Shown: one piece after another, positions 30,402 to 39,625 of the stretch | Layout: each line of letters opens with the position of its first letter | Numbering within the stretch: position 1 is the stretch's first letter | Assembly: GCA_025769875.1 (NCBI GenBank) | Contig: JAGFNK010000397.1 | Location: forward strand, 1 to 49,255 | Length of the DNA: 49,255 nucleotides | Reading direction: 5' to 3' | Source: Russula earlei | Lineage: Eukaryota > Basidiomycota > Agaricomycetes > Russulales > Russulaceae | The notes under the pieces: model-generated | What the model was told of the DNA's origin: nothing | The model's database searches: none | Seen by the model: the letters and a program-made list of their open reading frames with translations, nothing else | Translations under genes and position numbers: made by a program

Positions 30402-31065
30402 GTTCCATGAACATTGTTTCATCTGGGGGCAAAACACCATGTAGGAAAGCAGTTTTGATGTCAAACTGTTGGATGTCCCAATTGAGTGAGGCAGTGATAT
30501 GGAGGAGAATGCAGAAGGATTTGGGACATGTGGTGAGGGTGGTGGTTTTGGTGTAGTTGGGGCCATATTGTTGTGTGTAGCCTTTGGCTACATAACAGAC
30601 CTTGTACTGTGTAATATTGCTGAGGTTGTCCCACTTCCACTTGCAAATGAGTTTACCACTCAATGGCTGTTGCCATGCTGGCATGGTGGAGCGAGGGACG
30701 AGGACAAATACTTGGAGATCCTCTGAGCTTCTGAGTTTGTTGTGCGCGCCAGCAATCCAATATTTGTGCTCTGGCAACGAGAGGGTGGTTTCCCAGGAGG
30801 GTTCGTCATCTTCTGAAGCATTGATTGAACCAGTATGTATGGAGGTGAGAGCCTGGGCAAGGGAAGGAAAGGAATCATCTAGCGAGATGGGAAGGAGAGT
30901 ATGCGTATCATGAAGTGGAAAATATTCAGAGAGAAAGTTACAAATTAAGGTATTAGGATGTCGAATAGAAAGGGAAGAGTGTTGAAAAGTAGGTATTGTA
31001 TCAGTAGTATCATGAAGAGGTGGGGAAGCATTATCAAGATGTAATGGTAAGGTGGAACAGGTCAT
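30402..31065 (-). pseudogene. Copia RT N-terminal half
   Basis: The minus frame shows the W-K.KWDN..ITQYKVCYVAKGYTQQYGPNY block (the RYKARLVAKG-type motif), ITASLNWDIQQFDIKTAFLHGVL and PDETMFMELL, where the mini-element interrupts it. The upstream part is a Thr/Pro/Ser-rich linker typical between Copia integrase and RT. The KARLVAKG Arg is replaced (KVCYVAKG), one of several damaged positions. Confidence 0.8.
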
Positions 31066-31098
31066 GGTGGTCTCAGGAGGGCAAGGGCAGGACAGGTG

Positions 31099-32493
31099 TC
31101 AGATGATGTTGTCGGTAAGGAATTGTGAGGTCGGGATCAGGATACGAGTTGACTGGTGCAAGGAGACAGAGGGGTTATTGATGGCAGACAAGGGGTTATT
31201 GGGTAGGTGATGTGCTGGAGGGGGATCAGGAGTAGGGGAATGAATTGTATTGGTGGCAATGGGAACAGTAGTGATGTTATTGGGGGTGGAGGGGGGTTGC
31301 AGTTGGGTAGGTATGGGTTGGGTAATGTGACATATAGTAGTGGACATTGAAGGGGTATCAGGAATGGGGGGTTCTAAACTATTAGGTAAAGTGGGGCCGT
31401 CAGGGGGGGAAAGGGCTAATCTATTAGGTAAGGAGGAACGTATGGTGGTAGGACGCATGTTGGGTATGGGGGTATGTAATCTAGTAGAGAAGGAGGGTAG
31501 GGGAAGGCTAGTAGGGAGAGGTAGTGTAGCACAGACTCCGGTGAGAATAGGAGAGGAGTTTTGATGGGTGTCAGCCTTCAGAGGGTTGGATGCATGCGGG
31601 ATGGTGATGGAGTCCCAGGTGGGTTCTTTATCATTAAGTACTATGCTGTTAGGGTAAAGGGGGGTAGCTGACACATCAAGGTGCTCAACACATGAGACAT
31701 GGAAGCAATTGAAGATATGTCCAGTTGTTTTGTCCCACAGATGATAAGCTTTAGTGTTTGGGGCATATCCAATAAGGACACATGCAGTGGAGCATTGAAG
31801 AATCTTTGGTTGCTTTCCCAGGATTAATGCAAAACACAGAGAGCCGATCTCATGGAGGTGGGACAAAGACAGCTTACAACTGAACCAGGCTCCAAAAGGG
31901 GTCTTTCCCCCCAGAGTTTTGGATGCAGTTAGTGTGGTCAGGTATGTAGCTGTTGCATTGAATTCATCCCAGAAGGAGGGGGGCGCATTGCAAGCCAAGT
32001 GCACACTGCGTGCTTTGTTCATGATTGTTCGATGGAGGCACTCTGCTCATCTGTTTTGGAGCAAGGTGTAGGGTGCTGTTCTTAGGTGCCATATTCTGTG
32101 ATGGGTGCACCAATTGGCAAATTGATTGGAGATGAGTTCCTCATTGTCGGAGATGATATATGTCATGTGGCAGTCCAATTGGTTTTCAACAGCCTGTTTC
32201 CAGTCATCAAGTTTCAGGGCAGCTGCATCTTTTGATACTAGTGGGATTGTCCAAATGTAACTTGAGAAGTCATCGATGATATTCATTGAGTAATGACAAC
32301 TTGAGCGAGATATTATGGACATGGGTCCCATCAGGTCAACATGTATTTTCTCCAGGCATCGAGACACCTTGGGGCCTTCACATGTTTTAGGAAGTGGGGA
32401 TTGGGTCTGCTTTCCAAGGATACAGTATTGGCATTTTGGTGGAAGCTGAGACAAGTTAATTGTCATACCGCTGACACAGTGTGATTTAGCCAT
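31099..32493 (-). pseudogene. Copia integrase and linker
   Basis: It has the CQYCILGKQTQSP zinc-finger part, then the catalytic Asps in IHVDLMGPM and IISDNEELI. The third block around 32041-32055 reads QNR*AECLHRTIMNKARS, where Copia elements usually have QNGRAERLHRTIMNKAR. Three altered codons in six all fit CpG decay. The C-terminal part (HLACNAPPSFWDEF..TATYLTTLTASKTL, KTPFGAWF, LCFALILGKQPKIL, GYAPNTKAYHLWD) is followed by a linker rich in Thr/Pro/Ser. Confidence 0.82.
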
Positions 32494-32610
32494 GTCTAGA
32501 ATGGTTTGGAAATTACAGTGTCCAAGTTGTCAATGCCACGTCTCAACATCTGGGATGTGGGATGACAGCAACTCGCAGTGAGGTTGAAGGGCATCGAGTT
32601 CGTATAGGTT

Positions 32611-33350
32611 TCACGTGGGTGAAAGATGACCTGTGAATAGGGTGTTTCCTGTGTGGTCAGTCACCCAGCAATAAATGCGGTCGAAGTGAGTGGTGTAGTT
32701 CCCTGCACGGTTAAGACAAATAATGGAGATCAGATGGATGGTGGCAGACAGGATATAGAGTGTGTTGTGTAAATGGATTACAGAACCATCCTTAGCCATA
32801 AACTGTATGATGCCTATACTGATGGCTTGGACTTGGGACCCACCAAGTCCCATTACAGGATGAGGAGCTGTCAGATTAATGGAGACAAAGTCAGAGCAGG
32901 AAGGGGAGATGTGGCACATCACACCTGTGTTGAGGATAAAAGGTGCATTTCTGACTGGGGAGTCCTCTAGTGCCCAGGACGAGTGAGGTCCAGTGCAGGT
33001 GGTTTTGTCCAAGGTGTGGAGGGACCAGTCGAGTGAGGTGGATTGCAGTACAGGTGAGGTAGTTGGGTCACTCAATGCAATGAATGTGTGATATCAAAGT
33101 CATCACTGGTGGACAGTAAAAGCGGGTCAGCGGGTGTTGAGGAGGTGTAATACGTGATGTCATTTGTTGTGGGGTTTGGTAGCATAGGCAAAGACATTGA
33201 AGGGTTATCAGTGGGCAGTGGCAAGGCATAGTAAGTGACACCATTGATGGTCAAATTGGGCAAAGGGGGTGGGGCATCTATGACAGAGGATGTTGTGTCA
33301 AAGGCCATGTGTGTGGCATGCTGCTGAGTGGAAGTTGCATGGTTTTGCAA
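32611..33350 (-). pseudogene. Copia protease region
   Basis: The motif NAPFILNTGVMCHISPSCSDF corresponds to the Copia protease active site, where D-T-G is expected; the Asp codon is AAC (32929-32931 complement). The following GLGGSQVQAISIGIIQF, LHNTLYILSATIHLISI and GNYTTHFDRIYCWVTDH are typical of the fold. The upstream portion (33350-33072) is a Pro/Thr-rich linker in another frame. Confidence 0.78.
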
Positions 33351-34297
33351 TCATGCGAATGTGAGCTGCTGGGCATTCCATGCCTCATCAATGGAATGAC
33401 TGTCCATTTTGCCACCAGGTTTAATGCAGAAGTCAGAAAGGTGACCCAACTGTTTGCAATGAGAGCATAACACTCTTGGTTGTGTAGAGGTTGAGCATGT
33501 GGCCAATGTTGGGAAAGCTGTGGGCTGTATAGCGCCCTGTGAAGTATGTTTCTTGATAAGGGACTCCTCACTTTGAAGATGTTGAATAAGCATGGCTGAT
33601 GAGAAATTGGGGTCATTGGCAAGGGACTGGATTTCGGATTGGAGATGGTGGAAGTCGTTGCTGAGGGAATTGATGATGAGCACCGATAACAGCTTGTTGG
33701 TGTCGATAGGTCCCATGTTGATGATTTGTTTGTGAAGTTGGCAAATTTCAAACAGGGTGGTGCTGATTGGAGTGGACAAGACAAAGTGAATGTTGAGTGC
33801 CTTCTTCAAGGTGAGTACTTGTGCATACAGTCCTAGCTTTTCATGCCTTTGTTTCAGCATTTTGTAGACCTCATGAGAAGATGCAGTGTGGACTTTATTG
33901 CTGAGGAACTCATATTCAATGGGGCTGATGTGGTGGAGGATGAATGTTTGCAGGGAGACATCGTTGCTCGACCAGATCCAGTGAGCCTTGGCACATGAGT
34001 CGCAATGTCAGGGTGAGGAAGGGTGCCTTCCAGCCAGTGTTTGAACCCCTGACCATACATGACAAGGCAGAGATGCTTGTCCCATTCAGACCAGTTGGCT
34101 TTGTTGAGATCGAGATTGAGATGCACAGGCCAGTTGTTGTCCGAGAGGAAACATTCAGTGAGTGTGATCTCATTGTGGGAGGGATCAAGGATAATGGGTG
34201 GAGTATTGCCCACAGTGGGTGGTGATGCAGTATGTATGGGAATGGAGATAGGTATGGGGGTATTACTCATAATGGTAGGTATTGGGTTATTATCCAT
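33351..34297 (-). pseudogene. gag: Copia gag with CCHC knuckle
   Basis: The likely start is the MDNNPIPTIMSN methionine at 34297; the frame is open further upstream, to 34453. The N-terminal domain has LSDNNWPVHLNLDLNKANWSEWDKHL and YGQGFKHWLEG. One frameshift near 33855 is followed by KLGLYAQVLTLKKALN, LFEICQLHKQIINMG, VLIINSLSNDFHHL and a CCHC zinc knuckle, CSHCKQLGHLSDFC. This matches the Copia Gag pattern (UBN2/DUF4219 type). Confidence 0.78.
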
Positions 34298-34541
34298 AGC
34301 GAGACTGATGTGGAAATATGGGAAGAGAGGGACGTGTAAATATGGTACATGAAAGGAGGATGATGTCTGAAGCTGAAGGAGGATAAGATGATTGAAAGGA
34401 TTACCGAAGAGGATATGCACCAGGGAACTGGTGATGATAATTGGCTCAGTCAAATGGAGTGAGAACAGGAGAAATGACAGAACATGATGATGATAACGAC
34501 AGGGTGGATGAGAGTGGCAAATGGGGAGTATTCGAGATCAA

Positions 34542-34755
34542 TGTCTATGAAAGAATTGAAATTGATATAATGTGGGAGGTGAGGCATTGGTATGAATGAA
34601 TTGGACATGGAATAGAGGCATCAAGAATGTCTATGAAAGAATCGAAGTTGATATGATGTGGGAAGTGAGGCATCGGTATGAATGAATTGGACGCAGAATA
34701 GAGGTGTTGTGAAGTTGATATGGTGTTGATATGACGCGGGAAGTGAGGTGTCCTA
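34542..34755. repeat. 86-bp tandem repeat in the Copia leader
   Basis: Two full units start TGTCTATGAAAGAAT at 34542 and 34628, and a partial third follows from about 34707 (GAAGTTGATATG, GGGAAGTGAGG). It lies upstream of the minus-strand gag. Differences are mostly transitions. Confidence 0.8.
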
Positions 34756-34759
34756 AGAG

Positions 34760-35021
34760 TCACAATAAAGTGTTGAGGGGTAGACTGCCAGATGAAGTGA
34801 AAAGAGTAGGAGTGATTGGGAGTTGATCAGAGATGATGATGATGGGGAATAAGGTTGGCAGTTTTGAATCACAGCTCAGGGCCCATAACCTATTGGTTGA
34901 TCATTGTCTTCGAGTTATTATTCCCTATGCCCCCTTTCTTTCATCATCTCTTAGTCTAGATTCCTTTCATCATGCCTCCTGCCTCCTGTCCTCCTACCCT
35001 CTGGATGAATGGATTCTCTTT
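34760..35021. other. non-coding spacer
   Basis: CpG-poor sequence between the tandem repeat and repeat E. No reliable frame or element end seen. Confidence 0.4.
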
Positions 35022-35162
35022 TGTACCTCTCACACCTGCCTGCAAAAGCCAAGAAGCCAAACAACTGCATGTGAGGTGCTTGCTCCCCTTTGTTCTTCTC
35101 TGTCTGTACCCACCCTCAGATCAAGCCCACTGAACTCTGTGTGCCCTGACCTGGTGTGCTAC
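35022..35162 (+). repeat. repeat E, CpG-depleted copy
   Basis: This is the second copy of 25511-25655. Nearly all differences are CpG in that copy and TpG or CpA here (CATGTGAGG, GTACCCACCCTCAG, TGGTGTGCT), with one small indel. Confidence 0.8.
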
Positions 35163-35337
35163 AGTGCATGAGCCAAGGTGGTGGTGGAATTGGAATTTTA
35201 CATATATAGTCAGAACTTCTGTTTCAGTGTGGAATTGCCCCCCCTCCTTCTATATATGGTAATTTCACATCACATGTTAGATCACATGTTTGCTCAAGAA
35301 ATTGTATTTTCTCATGAATATCAAGTATGGTGCCATT

Positions 35338-35598
35338 TTATGCTGCACAAGCTTCTAGCTCTTCCAGAATAGCTTTAACCTTTGATTCAAACATGCCACC
35401 CTTCAAACCACACCACATCATGAAGTACCTGATGAATGCTAAAAAGCCTTCAAGTCCATATTGACCCTGTTGCATCATGCCCTTCACTGTGGCATGCATT
35501 GCATCCTCTCCCCACCCAAATGCTCTCTTCATCATGTAAGGTGTGTGAGCCCTCTGACCAGGAAACTCACATGACTTGTACCCACACCCACGCACCAC
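35338..35598 (-). pseudogene. CpG-decayed protein fragment, unknown
   Basis: This minus frame of 86 codons looks like real coding sequence: GYKSCEFPGQRAHTPYMMKR, FGWGEDAMHATVKGMMQQGQ, YGLEGFLAFIRYFMMW and FESKVKAILEELEA. Frequent Met, Cys and Gln/Trp at places where Arg or Thr would be expected suits decay of an Arg-rich ancestor. Family not recognised; no start or end defined. Confidence 0.35.
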
Positions 35599-35599
35599 A

Positions 35600-36381
35600 T
35601 GACCATGCCATGCATCATATTATCACCTTTCTACCCTTTACTCCAACTGTTGTTGCTCCTTCTCTCTCCTTCTTTTTCTATCTTGCATGCTCCGCTTGAC
35701 ATGATCCCCTTGTGTTCCCCAGTCTGCACCCAAGAACTGTGACAATGGCTCAAGTCAATCACCATTGACATCACTCACCTTGCTGCCCAACTCCTTGCAC
35801 ACTCTCACTTACATCTATCCCCTGTCCCACTAGGCTACTTTATCCACCACATTCTTCCCCCTTTGTCATTATGTTCTTGCCCCTCTGACCAACTCTTAAG
35901 CATTGTCCTCACCCTCACCACACATCAACGCACAGACCCAGATGATGCACATGCATCATTATCATTGCCTCACCTGAGGGCTCCCTGCCCATAGTGTGTC
36001 ACCCCTATGTTGTTGCCACACCACCTCACACTCTCAGACATTGCAGTAGGAAGAATAGGACTTTAGTGTAGTTTGTCTTCCAGTTTGGCTTAGGTACAGT
36101 ATTTAATGCCCAATAGCTATGGTTTTGAATATGAGTCCTTCACAGCTCAGTGAATTGAATCAGCAGTTCCAGCTTCCTTGCATGCTTGTTATCATCTATG
36201 TCTGCCTGAAGAACACTTTGACTCCATCAAGATCTTCCCCTTTTCCTTCAAGAACACATGCACACACACATGCCCACACTTCTGAGACATCAAGCTCATC
36301 ACCTCCAAGACATCAAGCCTTGTGTCACAACTCTTGCTTGCTCCCCTCTCGGTTTCTTCCCTGTTCATGATCACACTTGGA
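35600..36381. other. CpG-poor region without a confident gene
   Basis: Short frames only (for example 36119-36370 plus, with an AHTHAHTSE low-complexity part from a CACACACATG run). It is almost devoid of CpG, as in other decayed parts. No LTR ends or TIRs found. Confidence 0.4.
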
Positions 36382-36612
36382 TCAAGTCACAATGGACTCC
36401 ACATGCCTGTGGGGGCACATGACAATTGGGTTCAGCACCTCTTCCCAGTTGTCATCTGGGGGACCTTGGACAAGGGTTGAAGGATCTTTCAAGAACTTGC
36501 TGAGTGGATTTCCCACCATCACCAGAGGGGTTTTGCTTGGTATTTGCTTGATTGCTATGTGGAGTTGGGAGAGCAGCTCTGCCTTGTGAGATGGTGGCCT
36601 GCCTGTTAACAA
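36382..36612 (-). pseudogene. coding-like fragment, unknown
   Basis: This 76-codon minus frame reads KAELLSQLHIAIKQIPSKTP, LVMVGNPLSKFLKDPSTLVQ and GPPDDNWEEVLNPIV. It looks protein-like but I do not recognise it. It ends where LTR D2 begins. Confidence 0.25.
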
Positions 36613-37222
36613 GTGGTTTGGGGTCCAGAAGATGCCGGAACACCTGAACTATGGACTGCATTGTTTGTATCATGTGTGCATCAGATCTTGACCATTTATG
36701 TCCTTTGATATTGCATTTGGAACATGTTGATCATCTCTTTCTGAAGATGTATTGAAGAAGCAATGGGTAGCATTGCTTCTGTCCCAGATGTTCCTGTACT
36801 GCCATGTATGTCACTTCCCTGATTGGGAAAGTACTTATGACACTGAGATTGCTACTAGGGAAGCACTTTATGCTTCCAGCACCAAGATTGTTTACAAAGA
36901 AGCAACTATTGCTTCTATGAGCCACCTTTGCTTCTCTAGCACCGACCAGTACTACAGTAGCACGAACCTTATCCCTGAGGGCTACATAAAGCCCCCAGTT
37001 TGTAGTAGTTGAGCCTTAAGCTCAACTTAGTTTTCCAATCCCCGCAGTTGACTCCTACCCCATTTGCAGAGCCCCTCTCATCTTGTTGCCATACTCCAGA
37101 AGGATCTAACACTCCTTCCCCTCCACAAGGATTGCTTGCTTGACTCAAGCATATCTGCATTGGTAGGATGTGTTCATAGATGCGACTATTGATCTTATTT
37201 AAGGCACTTTGGAGCCTTAACA
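36604..37222 (+). repeat. LTR D2
   Basis: It reads TGTTAACAAGTGGTTTGGGG to GAGCCTTAACA, 619 bp, collinear with the split LTR D at 4127-19168. Flanks (CTGCC / GTGAA) do not match, so it is either part of a rearranged element or has lost its TSD. It is directly followed by a Copia RT fragment. Confidence 0.88.
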
Positions 37223-37415
37223 GTGAACTCCAAGAGGAGTGGAAAGATGCTTGTCATGAGGAATTGGAATCCCTCTGCAGATGCAAAGTCTTCAAACTAG
37301 TCAATCCTCCCAAGGATCACAAGATAATTAAAAGTAGATGGGTATTTGACCTTAAGTCTGATGGTCATAAAATAGCCAGACTAGTTGCCAAAGGCTTCTC
37401 TGGCCAAGAACATCC
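37223..37415 (+). pseudogene. Copia RT fragment
   Basis: About 63 residues: EEWKDACHEELESLCRCKVF, KLVNPPKDHKIIKSRWVFD and LKSDGHKIARLVAKGFSGQ, the start of the Copia RT domain. It is abutted by LTR D2 on the left and breaks into family-A leader at about 37416. It may indicate that LTR D belongs to a Copia element, but that link is inference. Confidence 0.75.
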
Positions 37416-38977
37416 AAGGACAACCAGTTGATTATCAATCCCTGTGCTCCAGTGAATTGAACCTTTGGACCAGGATCATCCAGCCACGTCACCATCTCAT
37501 TGTTAATTCTTTAAGGACAGGGTATCGCCTGTTTTAGCTGGCTTGGACATACATCAGCTACTATTGTCTCACTGTCCAGTTCTACCACCTATGCCTCAAC
37601 AGAATACAAAGGGAAAATCAATCTTACGTCCAACTTGCTGTTGTACCAGGAATACACAACACCTTTGATTGGGAAACTAACTCTTGGCTATATGACACAG
37701 ACTACAATCAACCTTGGGCAATTACCAGCCCAGACGCCTCATATACTGGTCCCCCTGCGTACTATTCTGTCCCAGCAATCCTAGAAGCCTCGAGTCTTGC
37801 CCCTCGACCCCTCACACCGATTCAAACCACTGTCCCAACTAGCCAAGAATGTTGGTCTGCCAGCACAGAAAATACTGAGTCAAATCCGTGGACAGCAAGG
37901 TGTAACTGCAAAACAGAGTATTGCACGTGCAACTTTCCACCAGACACACCTCCTACTCCTGACAGAATTACCTTGTGGACGCCAGGCAATTACCACCTCC
38001 CATTTCGATAAATCTGGCTCCTTGACACAGGAGACGCACGTCATCCCAATGACCCCCTGAGAGAGAAACAGTTCCCAACGCAAGAGGATTTCTTGTTGAA
38101 AGACCATTACCTCCTACCCCTCCTGACGCCTACTTACCCTTGTTTACCAATTGTATTCCTACCCCTATTGTACCTATCCAACCCTTTGCATCACCCCTTG
38201 TTGAATCCCCTGATAGTGCCGATCTTAGGAGTACTGATTTACACTGCTACCTACCAGAACAATCTTTCTTAGCATTAAACCTACCTACGCGTTCAAGGAG
38301 AGAGTTAATCGAATTCAAGAGTTATTGTACCCAAGCTTGGCATCAACAACTGACACACTTTATAGTTTACAAGCACCCCACCAAGGAAATAAGTGACTTT
38401 GCCATCTCTCCAGCAGGATATCTGTGGAAAACCTGAGTAGTTCTAACACAAAGCAGCATTACTGAAGAATACTCCTGAATCAAATTAAGAAAACACCAAG
38501 GAAGACCCAATACCATTCGACTGAAACCGGCCTACACCATTGCATATCCTTGGAACAATGGCCATTGGACTATAACAGTTGTCTAGACCTATGAGCACTA
38601 GGAGAGATATCACTGACGAAGAAGAAAATCTAATCCCACTCCTATTTGAAGGCCTCAGTTACGACACTCAAGATCACTGTTACCGAGGGAAATTCGCGGG
38701 TGTATCTATTATCAACCATGGAAATCTTTCTGACACTTGGTTATACGAAGACGACAACGACGAAGTTACCACGGAGCAACTTAAAGCAGCAGCCTCAGGA
38801 GCGGAAAATGTTCAAGAATTCAACCCCTACAACTTCACAGGCCTCTTCCTAGATAAACCAGTCAAGTGGAGCCGTTCTAGAAGATATTGGGTTTACTACA
38901 ACAACAAAGAAGTTGACTTCACAGCTAGAGCAACACAAGAAGTTACCACTGTCCTAGGCACTGCACCAAGCATTTGA
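37416..38977 (+). pseudogene. family-A Ty3 leader fragment (ORF2 part and following ORF)
   Basis: It is nearly identical to 46980-47886 and then extends beyond the point where that copy is interrupted. It contains the ORF2 core (QLAVVPG or equivalent, SYTGPPAYYSVPAILEASSL, RPLTPIQT), the Cys cluster (RCNCKTEYCTCNF), the TPIVPIQPFASPLVES..LHCYLPE segment, RSRRELIEFKSYC, and KEISDFAISPAGYLWKT*..SSITEEYS*I..LKPAYTIAYPWNNGHWT. TAG at 38584-38586 matches the ORF2 stop in element B. The two TGAs fit CGA decay. Confidence 0.75.
38591..38977 (+). CDS. pre-gag ORF after ORF2 in family A (unknown, 128 aa)
   Basis: ATG lies 5 nt after the ORF2 stop, suggesting coupled translation. The product is acidic and rich in Asn/Asp: MSTRRDITDEEENLIPLLFE, GLSYDTQDHCYRGKFAGVSI, SDTWLYEDDNDEVTTEQLKA, FNPYNFTGLFLDKPVKWSRS and YWVYYNNKEVDFTARATQEV. 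It is open without lesions. Only a weak likeness to element B's ORF4 (IP.LF...Y; VKW). It ends almost where reverse LTR A begins. Confidence 0.55.
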   Translation: MSTRRDITDEEENLIPLLFEGLSYDTQDHCYRGKFAGVSIINHGNLSDTWLYEDDNDEVTTEQLKAAASGAENVQEFNPYNFTGLFLDKPVKWSRSRRYWVYYNNKEVDFTARATQEVTTVLGTAPSI

Positions 38978-38984
38978 AGCGGCT

Positions 38985-39625
38985 TTAAACAAGGCGGTCT
39001 TTGATGACTACCTTGGAAGCGAGGGAAGTCTTTAAACTGAGCAGTCGCGGGGGAGTACCCAGGAGGATGAGAGTATCACAAATGGACAGTCTGACGACTG
39101 CCATGCTTCATTGGGGCTTATATACAGTGTACAGGGTCGATTACAAAGAACTGGAACTATTCTAGACTCTTTGGTACCATCCAATAGGACTACAGAGGCA
39201 TAAACTTGCTTGTGTCAAGTTTCAGGCTTACTGAGCACATTACTGATCATTGTGGAGCGATGACATCATTATGATGTCACTGGGGAGCGCTTAGTAAGCT
39301 TATGAGGTCACTGTGGAGTCGCTCAGTCAGCCATGATGTCATTGGAGCCTCGATGATGTCAGATGAGTTATGCAACAGTTTCTAAGAGTTTGTGCTGCTG
39401 TTTCGGGTTCTTGGTGGCTGGGTGACCATGTGGCTGCCACACGATGATTACCTGATTAAGAAACGGGTGCCTGGTCATGTTATAGTGCCTTTGCAATAGC
39501 GATATCTTGTACCACAGGAGGGGTAGCCCAGGAAACGGAAGGGAGTTGGCAATGCAAAGTGAGAGAGGTCTCTCTTGAGTGAAATAGGACAATTTACGGC
39601 CAGGACCTGGCCTTGGTTTGTAACA
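38985..39625 (-). repeat. LTR A, reverse, truncated (3' LTR of element A-minus)
   Basis: On minus it starts TGTTACAAACCAAGGCCAGG next to a polypurine tract (39626-39640) and runs to CCGCCTTGTTTAAAG, lacking the last about 190 bp of LTR A. The junction with the leader fragment at about 38978-38985 is a rearrangement point. Confidence 0.85.

Larger units (their letters stand above)
28136..34453 (-). mobile_element. Ty1/Copia element, minus strand, decayed
   Basis: In minus-strand order: gag with CCHC, protease, integrase, a long Thr/Pro linker, RT, RNase H and a partial 3' LTR starting TGTTGAGGGGGAATATTAG (28292 downward). It is split by a 296-bp mini-element (30106-30401) and solo LTR E (28500-29095). 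No 5' LTR was found; the leader at 34542-34755 is a tandem repeat. The coding regions have many stops and active-site changes at former CpG sites. Confidence 0.85.

Noticed and set aside
36604..37415. Single intact Copia element formed by LTR D2 plus the RT fragment
   Set aside because: No leader, gag, protease or integrase lies between LTR D2 and RT, and flanks give no TSD; it is a rearranged junction.
37960..38040. Asp-Thr-Gly motif in the family-A leader as a second protease
   Set aside because: LLDTGDA appears only in one of two competing frames, without the flanking hydrophobic motif or the later ILG; element B has no equivalent.
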